Under the pieces are notes generated by a model. That model worked only from the letters and a program-made list of their open reading frames with translations, did no database searches and was not told where the DNA came from. A stretch of 5,944 nt of DNA, taken from positions 1 to 5,944 of the forward strand of contig JALZUX010000419.1 of the NCBI GenBank assembly GCA_023301405.1, given 5' to 3'. Both the position numbers and the translations under genes were made by a program. This DNA is from Granulosicoccaceae bacterium (GTDB taxonomy: Bacteria > Pseudomonadota > Gammaproteobacteria > Granulosicoccales > Granulosicoccaceae). How positions within the stretch are numbered: the stretch's first letter is position 1; every line of letters starts with the position of its first letter. Positions 4,689 through 5,944 of this stretch are shown here, piece by piece.

Positions 4689-5944
4689 ATGTCAAAACGT
4701 GTAGCAATCATCGGTGCCGGACCATGCGGTACCGCAGCCCTTAGAGCATTTCAATCAGCAAAGCAAAAAGGCGAAGACATTCCTGACATAGTTTGCTTTG
4801 AAAAACAAGAAGACTGGGGTGGCCTATGGAACTACACATGGCGCACAGGTCTTGATGAATATGGCGAACCGGTACACGGTTCTATGTATCGTTACTTATG
4901 GTCAAACGGCCCCAAAGAATGCTTAGAGTTTGCCGACTACTCTTTCGACGAGCACTTCGGAAAACCCATCGCTAGCTTCCCACCACGTGAAGTATTAGCC
5001 GACTACATAAAAGGCCGTGTTGAAAAAGCCGGTGTGCGGGGTTGGTGTCGTTTTCGGCATGCGGTGCGTAACGTTGAGTTTCACAAAGACAGCGACAATT
5101 TCACGGTAACCGCTCATGACCTGGTTAACGACAAACAAGTTAAAGAAAAATTTGATTATGTCATCGTTGCCAACGGTCACTTTTCAACGCCCAACGTTCC
5201 GTATTTTGAAGGCATGGACAGATTCGAAGGCCGGGTACTACATGCCCATGATTTCCGTGACGCGCTAGAATTCAAAGATAAAGACGTAATGGTAATCGGC
5301 GCCAGCTACTCAGCTGAAGACATTGGATCACAGTGCTGGAAGTACGGCGCTAAAACAATGACTGCCTGCTATCGAACCAGCCCAATGGACTTTCACTGGC
5401 CAGACAACTGGGAAACAAAACCACTACTGACCAGGATTGAAGGGAAAACCTGCCATTTTAAAGACGGCACCAGTAAAGAGATCGACGCCATTATTCTTTG
5501 TACCGGTTACTTACATCACTTTCCGTTTATGGACGACGAACTGCGCCTGGTAGCCACCAACCGTATGTGGACAGAACACCTTTACCAAGGCGTGGCTTTC
5601 GAGCCCAACCCCAAAGTAATGTACATGGGCATGCAAGATCAGTTCTATACATTTAACATGTTTGATGCACAAGCCTGGTGGGCCCGTGACCTGATCATGG
5701 GTAAAGTGCCAACACCTTCATTAGGCGATATGAAAGCACACAGTGAAAAATGGTTAGCCCGTGAAGCCACACTGGAAACCGACGAAGACATGATCTATTT
5801 TCAAGGCGACTACACACAGGAACTGATCGATCAAACGGATTACCCAAGCTTTGACATCGAAGGCGTTAACAAGGCATTCATGGTGTGGGAACATCACAAG
5901 CACGAAGACATCATGGGCTTTCGTAATAAGGCACACAACTCGCT
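4689..5944 (+). CDS. tmm: Trimethylamine monooxygenase (bacterial FMO), C-terminus cut by window edge
   Basis: Tmm uses FAD, NADPH and O2 to turn trimethylamine into TMAO in the cytoplasm; characterised members also oxidise dimethyl sulfide. There are 418 codons here; homologues are about 445-460 residues, so roughly 30-40 are missing at the edge. Visible features are the FAD motif GAGPCG (9-14), the FMO signature F179-x-G181-x3-H185-x3-F189 and the NADPH motif GASYSA (204-209). Family-specific blocks are [12 protein letters not shown] (66-77), [13 protein letters not shown] (184-196), [11 protein letters not shown] (270-280) and FNMFDAQAW (322-330). Asn73 and Tyr207 match active-site residues known in Methylophaga and Roseovarius enzymes. 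Two departures from homologues as I recall them: Phe319 where Trp is usual (GMQDQF), and ANGH (161-164) where a Thr-Gly-His is usual. The gene is downstream of the Rieske oxygenase and divergent from the transporter. The assignment to Tmm is strong; the substrate range is inferred. Confidence 0.96.
   Translation, partial: MSKRVAIIGAGPCGTAALRAFQSAKQKGEDIPDIVCFEKQEDWGGLWNYTWRTGLDEYGEPVHGSMYRYLWSNGPKECLEFADYSFDEHFGKPIASFPPREVLADYIKGRVEKAGVRGWCRFRHAVRNVEFHKDSDNFTVTAHDLVNDKQVKEKFDYVIVANGHFSTPNVPYFEGMDRFEGRVLHAHDFRDALEFKDKDVMVIGASYSAEDIGSQCWKYGAKTMTACYRTSPMDFHWPDNWETKPLLTRIEGKTCHFKDGTSKEIDAIILCTGYLHHFPFMDDELRLVATNRMWTEHLYQGVAFEPNPKVMYMGMQDQFYTFNMFDAQAWWARDLIMGKVPTPSLGDMKAHSEKWLAREATLETDEDMIYFQGDYTQELIDQTDYPSFDIEGVNKAFMVWEHHKHEDIMGFRNKAHNS

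Noticed and set aside
1..5944. CRISPR arrays, tRNA, rRNA, insertion sequences, riboswitches
   Set aside because: No regularly spaced repeats, transposase motifs, terminal repeats or RNA-gene patterns were seen on either strand.

Overview
The window reads as a methylated-amine (quaternary ammonium / trimethylamine) locus from a proteobacterium, probably marine and perhaps gammaproteobacterial. The lineage is inferred from protein style, moderate GC and gene content; no rRNA or other marker is present. Five protein-coding genes are supported, in two divergent groups around a 557-bp AT-rich gap. The genes at both window edges are cut.

Minus strand, read right to left: a periplasmic substrate-binding protein of the ProX/OpuAC type (2891-1938), an intergenic hairpin that fits an attenuator or terminator (about 1851-1890), a ProV-type ABC ATPase (1753-683), and a ProW-type permease that starts in a 4-base ATGA overlap with the ATPase stop and runs off the left edge (686-1). 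Together they form an importer for small methylated ammonium compounds. The neighbouring genes and the binding protein's many tryptophans, paired cysteines and Asp/Gly-rich loop make a TMAO transporter (TmoXVW type) the leading guess; glycine betaine, choline or carnitine remain possible.

Plus strand: a Rieske non-haem iron oxygenase (3449-4594) of the class that attacks quaternary ammonium compounds (GbcA, stachydrine demethylase and CntA relatives), then a flavin-containing monooxygenase (4689 to the right edge) recognisable as trimethylamine monooxygenase, Tmm. The longest open frame of the Rieske gene begins at 3302, but the better start is TTG 3449, which has a strong ribosome binding site.

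A working model is that the transporter imports a methylated amine or TMAO, the Rieske enzyme oxidises a quaternary amine by demethylation or by cleavage releasing trimethylamine, and Tmm converts trimethylamine to TMAO. No Rieske reductase partner, TMAO demethylase (Tdm) or regulator is visible in the window. The divergent gap holds several inverted repeats, two of them placed where they could control transcription or translation of the flanking genes.
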